DNA from: a virus
Virus record (IMG/VR): IMGVR_UViG_3300030101_002769
Coordinates: 1-23,339 of that record
Strand: one strand, 5' to 3'
Length of the DNA: 23,339 nucleotides
Each line of letters begins with the position of its first letter. Within the stretch, counting starts at the first letter, position 1. A program made the position numbers and the translations under genes. The notes below the pieces were generated by a model, which worked only from the letters and a program-made list of their open reading frames with translations, was not told the origin of the DNA and did not search any database. Shown here piece by piece: positions 7,481-14,509 of the stretch.

Positions 7481-7755
7481 ACTTTTACTCCTTTTGAATT
7501 TACTAAAACAAATTCAAATTTATCTTCAAGATCATCAACGGGGTAACCTCTTTTTTCACATTCATCATACAATCCTCTAGGATAATCTAATCTTTCTATT
7601 TCAAATTCATCACCTGGCATAAATTTAAGCATGTTATGTGATTCTTTAACTACAAAATTATGAGACATGTTAGGATTTGCTCCATCTGCAACACCTCCAT
7701 AATCTTCTATTCTCCAATCACTAGAATAGGTATATAAAACTAATTTTCTATTCAT
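7477..7755 (-). CDS. Hypothetical phage protein (92 aa)
   Basis: A 92-residue acidic soluble protein beginning MNRKLVLYTYSSDWRIEDYG, with AAAGGA 8 bases before the ATG. It contains PGDEFEIERLDYPRG and a C-terminal strand (FEFVLVNSKG). No family is recognised and no membrane segment or nucleic-acid-binding motif is visible. It overlaps the upstream gene by 8 bases and the downstream gene by 4 (ATGA), so it is co-translated within the replication operon. It is probably a small early protein. Its function cannot be predicted from sequence. Confidence 0.7.
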   Translation of the reverse strand: MNRKLVLYTYSSDWRIEDYGGVADGANPNMSHNFVVKESHNMLKFMPGDEFEIERLDYPRGLYDECEKRGYPVDDLEDKFEFVLVNSKGVKV

Positions 7756-8104
7756 CTATTTTTCCTTTCTCGTACAAATTAATTGTTATAGGATAGTATT
7801 TTAATTCTTGTCTATCCCATTTTAGTAAATGATATTTACCATTTGTAATATCAGAAACTAAAGAACATGCTATACCTATAATAGCTGGATCACCAGTGCA
7901 TAATATATAATCTTCTTTTTTAAAGTTCTTTAATTTTTTTCTTAACTCGTAAATAAGAGGACCTGGTGAAAAAATTATTTGTGAAAATTCTGGTAGTAAA
8001 AATTCTAATCTTCCAAATTCTTTTGCACCTAAAATATTTATTCTAGGTCTACCATACCTTGTTCCAGGTATTTCTTGAATAACATAAACTATTCTTTCTG
8101 ACAT
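7748..8104 (-). CDS. Conserved early phage protein (118 aa), first gene of the leftward replication operon
   Basis: The ATG at 8104 is chosen, giving MSERIVYVIQEIPGTRYGRP. The open frame continues upstream to 8203, but that extension would read through the divergent control palindrome and into the oppositely oriented helicase gene. The protein has strand-rich segments (RINILGAKEFGRLEFLLPE; IIFSPGPL), a basic helix (LRKKLKNFKKEDY), then LCTGDPAIIGIACSLVSD and LLKWDRQELKYYPI. It looks like a family I associate with marine phages, without known function. No Shine-Dalgarno precedes the ATG, and the candidate leftward transcript would start only about 4 bases upstream, so it may be read as a nearly leaderless message. 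It overlaps the next gene by 8 bases. Confidence 0.75.
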   Translation of the reverse strand: MSERIVYVIQEIPGTRYGRPRINILGAKEFGRLEFLLPEFSQIIFSPGPLIYELRKKLKNFKKEDYILCTGDPAIIGIACSLVSDITNGKYHLLKWDRQELKYYPITINLYEKGKIDE

Positions 8105-8110
8105 TATGAC

Positions 8111-8143
8111 TTGACATATAAGGTATCCTGGATTATATGTCAA
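8111..8143. promoter_or_regulatory. Palindromic divergent promoter or operator
   Basis: A perfect 11-bp inverted repeat, TTGACATATAA (8111-8121) and TTATATGTCAA (8133-8143), separated by 11 bases. Each arm holds a consensus -35 box TTGACA facing inward. Seventeen bases beyond each lies TATATG, a 4-of-6 match to a -10 box: 8134-8139 for the rightward promoter, 8115-8120 for the leftward one. The rightward start would be near 8146, ahead of the SNF2 gene; the leftward start near 8108, ahead of the replication operon. The symmetry also suits a dimeric regulator. The -10 boxes lack the final T, so promoter strength is uncertain. Confidence 0.65.
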
Positions 8144-8164
8144 CCTTAGAAAGAAGAAAATAAT

Positions 8165-9595
8165 ATGAATTATAAATTTAAGACAAAGCCATACGAGCAT
8201 CAATTGACTGCTTTAGAAAAGTCATGGAACAAAGAAAACTACGCATACTTTATGGAGATGGGTACAGGTAAAACAAAAGTATTAATAGATAACGTCGCCA
8301 TGTTATATGACAAAGGTAAAATTAATGGTGCCTTAATTATTGCACCAAAAGGTGTTGTTAAAACTTGGTATGAACAAGAACTACCAACACACTTACCAAA
8401 TCATATTGAAAATGTGACTGTATTGTGGCAACCAAATATCACAAAAACACAACAAGAAAAACTTGAAACATTATTTGAAATAGAGACTGCACTACACATT
8501 TTAGTTATGAACGTAGAAGCCTTTAGTACAGACAAGGGTAAAAAGTTTGCAGAAAAATTCGTAGCTAGTCATAATACTTTAATGGCTGTTGATGAGTCTA
8601 CTACAATTAAAACACCTTCAGCTCGTAGAACTAAAAATATAATAGCTGTTGGTAAAGAAGCAAAATACAAAAGAATACTTACAGGTTCACCTATTACAAA
8701 GAATCCTCTTGATTTATATAGTCAGTGTGAGTTCCTTGATCCGTGGTTATTGGACTTTACATCATACTACGCGTTTCGTAATCGTTATGCAGAAATGAAA
8801 ACTATGCATCTTCGTGGTCGATCAATACAGGTTGTTAGTGAATTTAAAAACCTTGGTGAGTTGTCTGATACGGTGAAGAACTTTTCATACAGGGTATTGA
8901 AAGAAGATTGTTTAGATTTACCACCAAAGAATTTTATCAAAAGACATATACAACTTACACCGGATCAAAAGAAAGTGTATCAACAAATGAAGAAAGCAGC
9001 CATGGCCGTGTTAAATGGTAAAGTGACTACGACTATGACTGTGCTTACACAATTGATGCGTCTACATCAAATAACTTGTGGTTATGTAACAGCTGACGAT
9101 GGTTCTGTGCAATCTGTTGAAAGCAATAGAATGAATGAGTTAATATCTATTCTTGAAGAGACAGAAGGTAAAGCTATTATCTGGGCCAACTATCAAATGA
9201 GTGTTGGAGATATCATAAAACAACTTACAAAGAAGTTTGGTGATAAATGTTATGTGCACTATTATGGTTTGACACCACAAGAGATAAGACAAGAAAATAT
9301 TAAACGTTTTCAAACTGATCCAGAGTGTAGATTTTTGATAGGTACACCACAAACAGGTGGTTATGGTATTACACTTACACAAGCAAACACTGTAATTTAT
9401 TATTCTAATGGTTATGATTTAGAGAAAAGACTACAATCAGAAGATAGAGCACACCGTATAGGTCAGAAAAAAACTGTAACATATATTGATATCATTGCTG
9501 AAGATACAGTTGACGAAAAGATTGTAAAAGCTTTACGTGATAAGATTAATATTGCGTCTGAAGTTATGGGTGAAAAATTAAAAGAATGGATCTAA
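8165..9595 (+). CDS. SNF2-family (SF2) DNA helicase/translocase
   Basis: A 476-residue SNF2-like ATPase. It has a Q-type motif (PYEHQLTALE, about 9-18), motif I FMEMGTGKT (about 29-37), motif Ia IIAPKGVVKTW (about 58-68), motif II VDES with T146 (DEST rather than DEAH), motif III LTGSPITKNPLDLYSQ (about 172-187), motif IV AIIWANYQ, motif V TGGYGITLTQANTVIYYS, and motif VI QSEDRAHRIGQ (about 428-438). This set is typical of short phage SNF2 proteins acting on double-stranded DNA in replication, recombination or transcription. It is the only plus-strand gene in the window, driven by the divergent palindrome 22 bases upstream with only a weak AGAAG ribosome site. Its stop overlaps that of the convergent M15 peptidase gene by 3 bases. 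Confidence 0.95.
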   Translation: MNYKFKTKPYEHQLTALEKSWNKENYAYFMEMGTGKTKVLIDNVAMLYDKGKINGALIIAPKGVVKTWYEQELPTHLPNHIENVTVLWQPNITKTQQEKLETLFEIETALHILVMNVEAFSTDKGKKFAEKFVASHNTLMAVDESTTIKTPSARRTKNIIAVGKEAKYKRILTGSPITKNPLDLYSQCEFLDPWLLDFTSYYAFRNRYAEMKTMHLRGRSIQVVSEFKNLGELSDTVKNFSYRVLKEDCLDLPPKNFIKRHIQLTPDQKKVYQQMKKAAMAVLNGKVTTTMTVLTQLMRLHQITCGYVTADDGSVQSVESNRMNELISILEETEGKAIIWANYQMSVGDIIKQLTKKFGDKCYVHYYGLTPQEIRQENIKRFQTDPECRFLIGTPQTGGYGITLTQANTVIYYSNGYDLEKRLQSEDRAHRIGQKKTVTYIDIIAEDTVDEKIVKALRDKINIASEVMGEKLKEWI

Positions 9596-10068
9596 ACTAA
9601 ATCTACAGCTCTACCAATAATTGGTTTGTATTTTGTTTTTTTATCTTCTTTGTAAGCTCTCATGTATTGTGCTCTTGGTTGAAACTCTACGTAAGATGCA
9701 TGAATCCACCCCGAGTTTGGTTCACCTGGAGTATAGAACTCGAGTATTAGCTGATCTGTCGTGCAGTTCATCTTGATCCAATCAGCAACTTCAGCGTTGT
9801 CTACGCCAACACATTCGAAGTCTGCGGCCTCGGCTTTGGCATGCTGTGAATTTACAGAACTACCTATAGCTGCACATAATTCAGGGGACCTGTATCCGCT
9901 AGTTACTTTAACTCTACCAAAGTGGTCACGTACTGGCTGCAAAATATTTTCACACAATGCTTTTAGTTTTTCTATTTGATCTGCATTTGGATTGTTATCT
10001 ATATCCAAACGTATAGCTGTGTCTGATTTAGTAAGCTCTAGTAAGCTGAAGTTTCGTGAGAGATTCAT
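9592..10068 (-). CDS. M15-type peptidase, probable endolysin
   Basis: A 158-residue zinc peptidase of the M15 family (D-Ala-D-Ala carboxypeptidase/L-alanyl-D-glutamate endopeptidase type). Zinc ligands are visible in SQHAKAEAADFE (H76, D83) and GWIHASY (H123). VTSGYRSPELCAAIG (about 55-69) is the usual lead-in, and E110 is the candidate catalytic base. The glycine normally three residues after H76 is alanine. The small size and lack of a signal peptide fit a cytoplasmic endolysin that needs a holin to reach the peptidoglycan. The start is TAATG-coupled to the upstream 59-residue coiled-coil/membrane protein gene, giving a lysis cassette at the end of the late operon. A virion-associated role is possible but less likely. 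The stop overlaps that of the plus-strand SNF2 gene. Confidence 0.9.
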   Translation of the reverse strand: MNLSRNFSLLELTKSDTAIRLDIDNNPNADQIEKLKALCENILQPVRDHFGRVKVTSGYRSPELCAAIGSSVNSQHAKAEAADFECVGVDNAEVADWIKMNCTTDQLILEFYTPGEPNSGWIHASYVEFQPRAQYMRAYKEDKKTKYKPIIGRAVDLV

Positions 10069-10247
10069 TATTTCATGTAATTCATGATTAAAGCTAAAAT
10101 AAGTGACCCCATTCCACCTATAATCATGTATTCAATTCTTCTAATACGTTCTTTCATTTCTTTTATTTGTTCGAACGTTTGTTTCTGCATTATTCTACAG
10201 AGTTTTTCGTGGTCTTCTATTTTCTGTAATGCAGATCTTTTAGCCAT
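10068..10247 (-). CDS. Small coiled-coil protein with C-terminal membrane segment, holin-like candidate (59 aa)
   Basis: Read from the ATG at 10247 to the TAA at 10068-10070. Residues 5-40 form a highly charged helix (LQKIEDHEKLCRIMQKQ, then FEQIKEMKERIRRIEY), probably a coiled coil. Residues 41-56 (MIIGGMGSLILALIMN) are hydrophobic and look like a single membrane segment close to the C-terminus, so the protein is probably tail-anchored with its N-terminus in the cytoplasm. It is TAATG-coupled at both ends: to the 26-residue ORF upstream and the M15 peptidase downstream. Position next to the peptidase suggests a holin or holin regulator. The topology is unusual for a classical holin, so a pinholin, a lysis timer or a membrane-tethered virion factor are alternatives. 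The family is inferred, but the coding call is strong. Confidence 0.75.
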   Translation of the reverse strand: MAKRSALQKIEDHEKLCRIMQKQTFEQIKEMKERIRRIEYMIIGGMGSLILALIMNYMK

Positions 10248-10327
10248 TATTCTGTGACCCCCGCCACAAAAGATACCCGATAGGACACGCCTATCATACC
10301 GCCCAAACTTTTAATTTTATTTTTCAT
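10247..10327 (-). CDS. 26-residue micro-ORF linking ejection protein and lysis genes
   Basis: The ATG at 10327 overlaps the TAA of the 1393-residue gene (TAATG), and its own TAA overlaps the ATG of the 59-residue gene in the same way. The peptide, MKNKIKSLGGMIGVSYRVSF followed by VAGVTE, has a basic N-terminus and a hydrophobic, beta-prone centre. The middle 50 bases are about 56% G+C, well above the surroundings, and contain a hairpin (GATAGG 10279-10284, CCTATC 10290-10295). A GGCGGGGGTCACAG run just before the stop could serve as the ribosome site of the next gene. It may be a real micropeptide or a coupling and regulatory leader; I cannot tell which. No family is recognised. Confidence 0.45.
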   Translation of the reverse strand: MKNKIKSLGGMIGVSYRVSFVAGVTE

Positions 10328-13300
10328 TATGTAGTCCTTCTACCAGCGATAACTCGCTCTTCAGGTGATAATAGAGCTTCTTGTGTACGTGTCAAGTTAG
10401 TTGTGGGGTTTCTTAGTTGTGTCATTTGCACGTTTGGCATTGGCGTATTTGGTAATGGTGGTGTTTGTATAGGAGCTTCACCAAATATATTTTTAATATT
10501 ATCAAGATTAATTGATGGTTGTTTTGGCTCCTCTATCGGTGTTTCTTCAGGTTCAACAACATTTAATTTTTTATTTTTATATTCTCTTACAATTTTTCTA
10601 AAATCTAGTTTAGGATAAAAATAATTTCTGTTTACTATTTCATTTCTGTCTCTTGCAAATTTTTGTGCGTCTTTTAATCTTTTCTCCATTCTACCTTCAT
10701 ATCCTGTATACGGAATGTTTTGACCTCTTAGCAATCTAAATGCATTTTTAGAAGATATACCTCTATCTTTCATAACTTTTATTAAATCACTTCTCTTAGC
10801 TCCTGCTGCAAGTGCGTCTTGTAATACAATATAAAATTCTCTGTTAACTTTTAATTTTTCATCTTGTATTTGTCTAAACTCATCCACCAAAGCTTCTGGT
10901 CCTCTTTGTCTAAAATTTTGTAAACTAAATAATTTTTCTGTTGATGTAACTAATCTAGATTTTTTATTAAAGTCAGTGACTTTGTATTGCATACTTCTTG
11001 GTACATCGACGTTAATTATTCTAACACCAGATAACAACGCAAGTAATTCATCTTGTAAATTTGCAGGAGTTCCACCTCTTTTTATATCAGCTTGTGCTGC
11101 TTGAAATGTTTTATCAATTGTAGTTACTGCTCCTGGTTCAACACCTCTAATAATGTGTACTAAACTTTTCATAACTTTTTCACCACCTGAGTCTGTTGGT
11201 GAGTAAACTAAAGCTCCTGTTTTTGTAACACCACCTCTGTTACCAACAAATAATTCAGCTGGTAATACATCTGTAAATCTTTCAAGAGCGATTGATTGTG
11301 TCAAAAAAGGATCTACAAGAGTTCTTACTGGTCCTTTTTCACCAAAGAATAAATCAAATACTGTAGACTCTACATCCTGTTGTTTTAATTTACCCTCCTC
11401 TATTGTTTTTAATAGAGCCTCTACCGGTTGTGTCACAACATCGTATGGACTAAAGTATGAAAAGTTCACAGCTTTCCCCACACCATCTTTCCATTTGTTT
11501 ATTGGTAAGATGGTTGCTCTTGAGTTCCAAGGTGCGGCTAGACTTCTTTTGTACGCTTCTAGTTGTTCTATCGTGACTCCTGACAAACCGCTTGCTAAAC
11601 CCAATACTCCTTTTGATGCACCACCTAAAACCGTGTATGCACCCAACATTCTTCTAAGTCCCATTTGTCTTAATTTAGGATTTGCAGATGTTGCCTCTTT
11701 TGCACCTATGGTTAATATATTAAACGTGGTTCTGATCATCTCTGCAGGAAAAGACACAAAGTTACCAAACGGTAGTTTTCTTAAACTCTGTATGACTTCA
11801 GGAACTTTACTATACGTTGGATATGTGTTTCTAATGTACCATGCAGCAGCCTCTTCAGTGGCTTCATCTAATGTTTTTAGTTTACCGGCGTTTACACCAA
11901 AATTATTTCTTCTCATAAACTCTCTACCAACTATTTCTTTGTACCATTTTGCTACATCTGATACATTATTAAACAACGGTCTTAGTTGAGCTGTCACATA
12001 AGTGTGTCCATACCATTTCCATAAATTATCACCACCTGCATATACTCTTGTTGCAGTCTTACCAAAGTTGCTTAATTTCTGTCCTACGTTCTGTGCAAAC
12101 TCATCATTAAGAGCAAATTTACCCTCTGACAATGAACGTATAATTTTATCTAAACTTGTAATTCCTCTTGTGTCTTTTATCTCTCTGAGAACAGCCTGCA
12201 GCTCTGATGCTACAATATTTTCGTCAATAACACCTAATTCTATTTTTCTTCTTATGTTATTAAAAAACTGTTCCTCATTAATTACTTTACCGGCACCAAA
12301 TATGTCATCAGCCACCATTTTTATCGCTTCAGATACAGATGCTCTGCCACCTATGTGTCCATTCGCTAATGGAAACAGACCAGCAGATGTCACGTTTCTG
12401 ACCTGTGTCACAGGGGATAGAACTGTTTTACCATATTGAGCTGCTACTTTTAATTGTAAGAGATTTCTATAAAAACCAGATTGTATCCATCGGTCAACTC
12501 CCGTGTTTGTGCCTCTAAATGCCTGCACCAATTCGGGCGTTGCATATAGTTTTGATATGTTTGATTTCATCAAACCTAGACTTTTTAAATCACCTATCTT
12601 TTCAGTATCAAAAAATCTTTTGTCTTTTGCAATATTTGCATTATCAAATAACCACCCTTCTTTTTTACCTATGTCTGCAAGTTTATCCATAGACATTTTA
12701 TTTATAGATTGTGTAATAGCATTATTAGATGTCAACATCACAGAGGATCTTAGATTATTTTCTTCACCTAACAATTTTTTAATCACATCTGGCAATTCAT
12801 CGCCTGTTCTAACTAAAGTATCTAATCTTAAATCTTTCTTTGCCACTCTTCTTATGACATTCAATGGATCTGCACCATCTTGTTTACCAGCTCTTAATAT
12901 TCCATCTACTGTTGTTTCAGCAGACTCCCTTAAAGCCTGTTCGTTTGACATCTTTGGTGTCTTTAATGTTTTTATTGCCGACTCTCTTATATCTTTATTT
13001 ACTTTTGTAACATTATTTAAAACCCAATTTACTGCGTTGTCTCTTATTTTTTTATCTGGTTGATACGCAGGGTTTGTAAATATAGAGAAAGATCTACGCA
13101 TGTATGATTTTAAATTTTTTAAAACATATTGTTTTAAATCACCTTCAGGCAATAGATTACCAAAATTTTGTTTGATTCTTGTTAACTCGTCACTTAATCC
13201 TTGAGCAGTGGTCTGTAATTCTTTTGGTAATGTAGATTTCTGTGTTTGTCCTTTTAAAAAAGATAACACTTGATCAAGATAATAATCTTGACTTGCCTTT

Positions 13301-14508
13301 GACGTTGTTTTTGTATTGTATTGATCTTCAAAGCTTTTAGCTAAATTGTATGCTTTTTTTTCAATAGACTCTAAATACTTTTCTATTTTTCTTTGATCTC
13401 CTTTGATAGCTCTTGCTGCATCAGATGTTATTTGATAACCAAGTCCTGTCTTTTTACCAAGTGATCTAAAATAAGATAAAAAATTATCTAATCGCCTTAA
13501 TTTTCTTTCTACAGGATCCAAACTATCTGTTGAAAATAATCTCCAGTTTGCAAACTCTGGTAATTGTTTTTTAGGATTACCAGTGATAACTGTAGACAAA
13601 GCTTTATCTATTACAAAATTACTTGCGTTTCTTATTTTTTTACCAACAGGTGCTGGTATTGCTTTTGCTCCAAGATAAGTGATTGGTGTTACAACCGCTT
13701 TATCTACTGCTTTTAAACCTATACCAGCCACTTTAGCTCCTGGTTTTAATAATCCATATTTTATACCTAGACCAAGTGGTTTACCTAGTAATGTAAAACC
13801 CGCACCAAATGCAGCGCCTTCAGCACCGTATCTGACTCTGTTTCTTATTCTAGCTAAAGCAAGTTCTCTACCAGATAAACCCTCTGTATCTTCTAGAGGT
13901 ACCGCTGTTGTTTCTCTATCCGGTTCCGATGCAATAAAATCTGTAGCTGCAAATGCAGTTGACATATAACCAATTCTTTTTGCTGCATTAATTGCCTTGT
14001 CACTTGTTTTCTTTACTTTTCTTGCTTTTGATAATGCTTTAACTCTATTTAATACTTTAAATACACCGCCACCTGGTACACCATATTGTGTCAATAGTTT
14101 TGTAACTTCTCCTGTAAGTGTTTCAGGATCTTTTACTTTATTTTCTTCATATACTTTTGTAAGATCTTCTGTAAGATTAGTGTTTGCCGCTGCATCAATG
14201 CCTGATGTTAATAAATCACCAACAGCATAACCTAGATCTTGAACACCACCATATAAACCTTTTTCGAGATCTTCAAAAAAATCAATATAATCTTTTTCTT
14301 TTGCTTCAGAACCTTCTTGTAATTCTTTAATTCTTTCTATTTTTAATTTATCGAAAGGATTTGTTTCAAAGAAAAAACTTAAATTTTTTAAACCACTCCA
14401 TGTAAACTTTACAGGTTTAGTTCTTTTATTAAGAGTGTTTTCTACTATTTTTCTAGCAGTATTTTTTTCTATTTGTGAGGGTTGTTTCTTAAGAAATGGG
14501 TCGGCCAT
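10327..14508 (-). CDS. Giant internal virion / DNA-ejection-type protein (1393 aa)
   Basis: The largest gene here. The mostly helical 1393-residue protein begins MADPFLKKQPSQIEKNTARK. It has an N-terminal Gly/Ala hydrophobic stretch (about 225-300), long charged helices (about 340-640), a segment SPVTQVRNVTSAGLFPLANG (about 690-710), a hydrophobic part (GAYTVLGGASKGVLGLASG, about 953-972), and a Pro-rich C-terminus ending SPEERVIAGRRTT. I see no lytic transglycosylase, protease or tape-measure repeat. Size, composition and position at the end of the structural block, just before lysis genes, fit the internal core or ejection proteins of podoviruses (compare T7 gp16 and P22 gp16/gp20 in role, not in recognised homology). 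AGGAGG lies 6 bases before the ATG, the best ribosome site in the window. Function is inferred; the coding call is certain. Confidence 0.85.
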   Translation of the reverse strand: MADPFLKKQPSQIEKNTARKIVENTLNKRTKPVKFTWSGLKNLSFFFETNPFDKLKIERIKELQEGSEAKEKDYIDFFEDLEKGLYGGVQDLGYAVGDLLTSGIDAAANTNLTEDLTKVYEENKVKDPETLTGEVTKLLTQYGVPGGGVFKVLNRVKALSKARKVKKTSDKAINAAKRIGYMSTAFAATDFIASEPDRETTAVPLEDTEGLSGRELALARIRNRVRYGAEGAAFGAGFTLLGKPLGLGIKYGLLKPGAKVAGIGLKAVDKAVVTPITYLGAKAIPAPVGKKIRNASNFVIDKALSTVITGNPKKQLPEFANWRLFSTDSLDPVERKLRRLDNFLSYFRSLGKKTGLGYQITSDAARAIKGDQRKIEKYLESIEKKAYNLAKSFEDQYNTKTTSKASQDYYLDQVLSFLKGQTQKSTLPKELQTTAQGLSDELTRIKQNFGNLLPEGDLKQYVLKNLKSYMRRSFSIFTNPAYQPDKKIRDNAVNWVLNNVTKVNKDIRESAIKTLKTPKMSNEQALRESAETTVDGILRAGKQDGADPLNVIRRVAKKDLRLDTLVRTGDELPDVIKKLLGEENNLRSSVMLTSNNAITQSINKMSMDKLADIGKKEGWLFDNANIAKDKRFFDTEKIGDLKSLGLMKSNISKLYATPELVQAFRGTNTGVDRWIQSGFYRNLLQLKVAAQYGKTVLSPVTQVRNVTSAGLFPLANGHIGGRASVSEAIKMVADDIFGAGKVINEEQFFNNIRRKIELGVIDENIVASELQAVLREIKDTRGITSLDKIIRSLSEGKFALNDEFAQNVGQKLSNFGKTATRVYAGGDNLWKWYGHTYVTAQLRPLFNNVSDVAKWYKEIVGREFMRRNNFGVNAGKLKTLDEATEEAAAWYIRNTYPTYSKVPEVIQSLRKLPFGNFVSFPAEMIRTTFNILTIGAKEATSANPKLRQMGLRRMLGAYTVLGGASKGVLGLASGLSGVTIEQLEAYKRSLAAPWNSRATILPINKWKDGVGKAVNFSYFSPYDVVTQPVEALLKTIEEGKLKQQDVESTVFDLFFGEKGPVRTLVDPFLTQSIALERFTDVLPAELFVGNRGGVTKTGALVYSPTDSGGEKVMKSLVHIIRGVEPGAVTTIDKTFQAAQADIKRGGTPANLQDELLALLSGVRIINVDVPRSMQYKVTDFNKKSRLVTSTEKLFSLQNFRQRGPEALVDEFRQIQDEKLKVNREFYIVLQDALAAGAKRSDLIKVMKDRGISSKNAFRLLRGQNIPYTGYEGRMEKRLKDAQKFARDRNEIVNRNYFYPKLDFRKIVREYKNKKLNVVEPEETPIEEPKQPSINLDNIKNIFGEAPIQTPPLPNTPMPNVQMTQLRNPTTNLTRTQEALLSPEERVIAGRRTT

Positions 14509-14509
14509 T

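Noticed and set aside
8105-8203. Hydrophobic N-terminal extension of the 118-residue gene (start at 8203)
   Set aside because: It would run through the palindromic control region and overlap the start of the oppositely oriented SNF2 gene. The conserved-looking protein begins at the internal ATG at 8104.
10279-10295. GATAGG/CCTATC hairpin as an independent transcription terminator
   Set aside because: The stem has only 6 bp, and the T-run in the leftward direction begins several bases after it. It lies before the coupled lysis genes, where termination would be unhelpful.
11495-13063. Three long plus-strand ORFs (164, 145 and 186 codons) inside the giant minus-strand gene
   Set aside because: They lie antisense to a convincing coding frame, lack ribosome sites and recognisable motifs, and are expected from the biased AT-rich codon use of the real gene.
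13959-13969. Another copy of TTGACATATAA, as in the divergent palindrome
   Set aside because: It lies within the coding frame of the 1393-residue protein, has no opposing arm and no gene start nearby. A chance match in AT-rich sequence is the simplest explanation.
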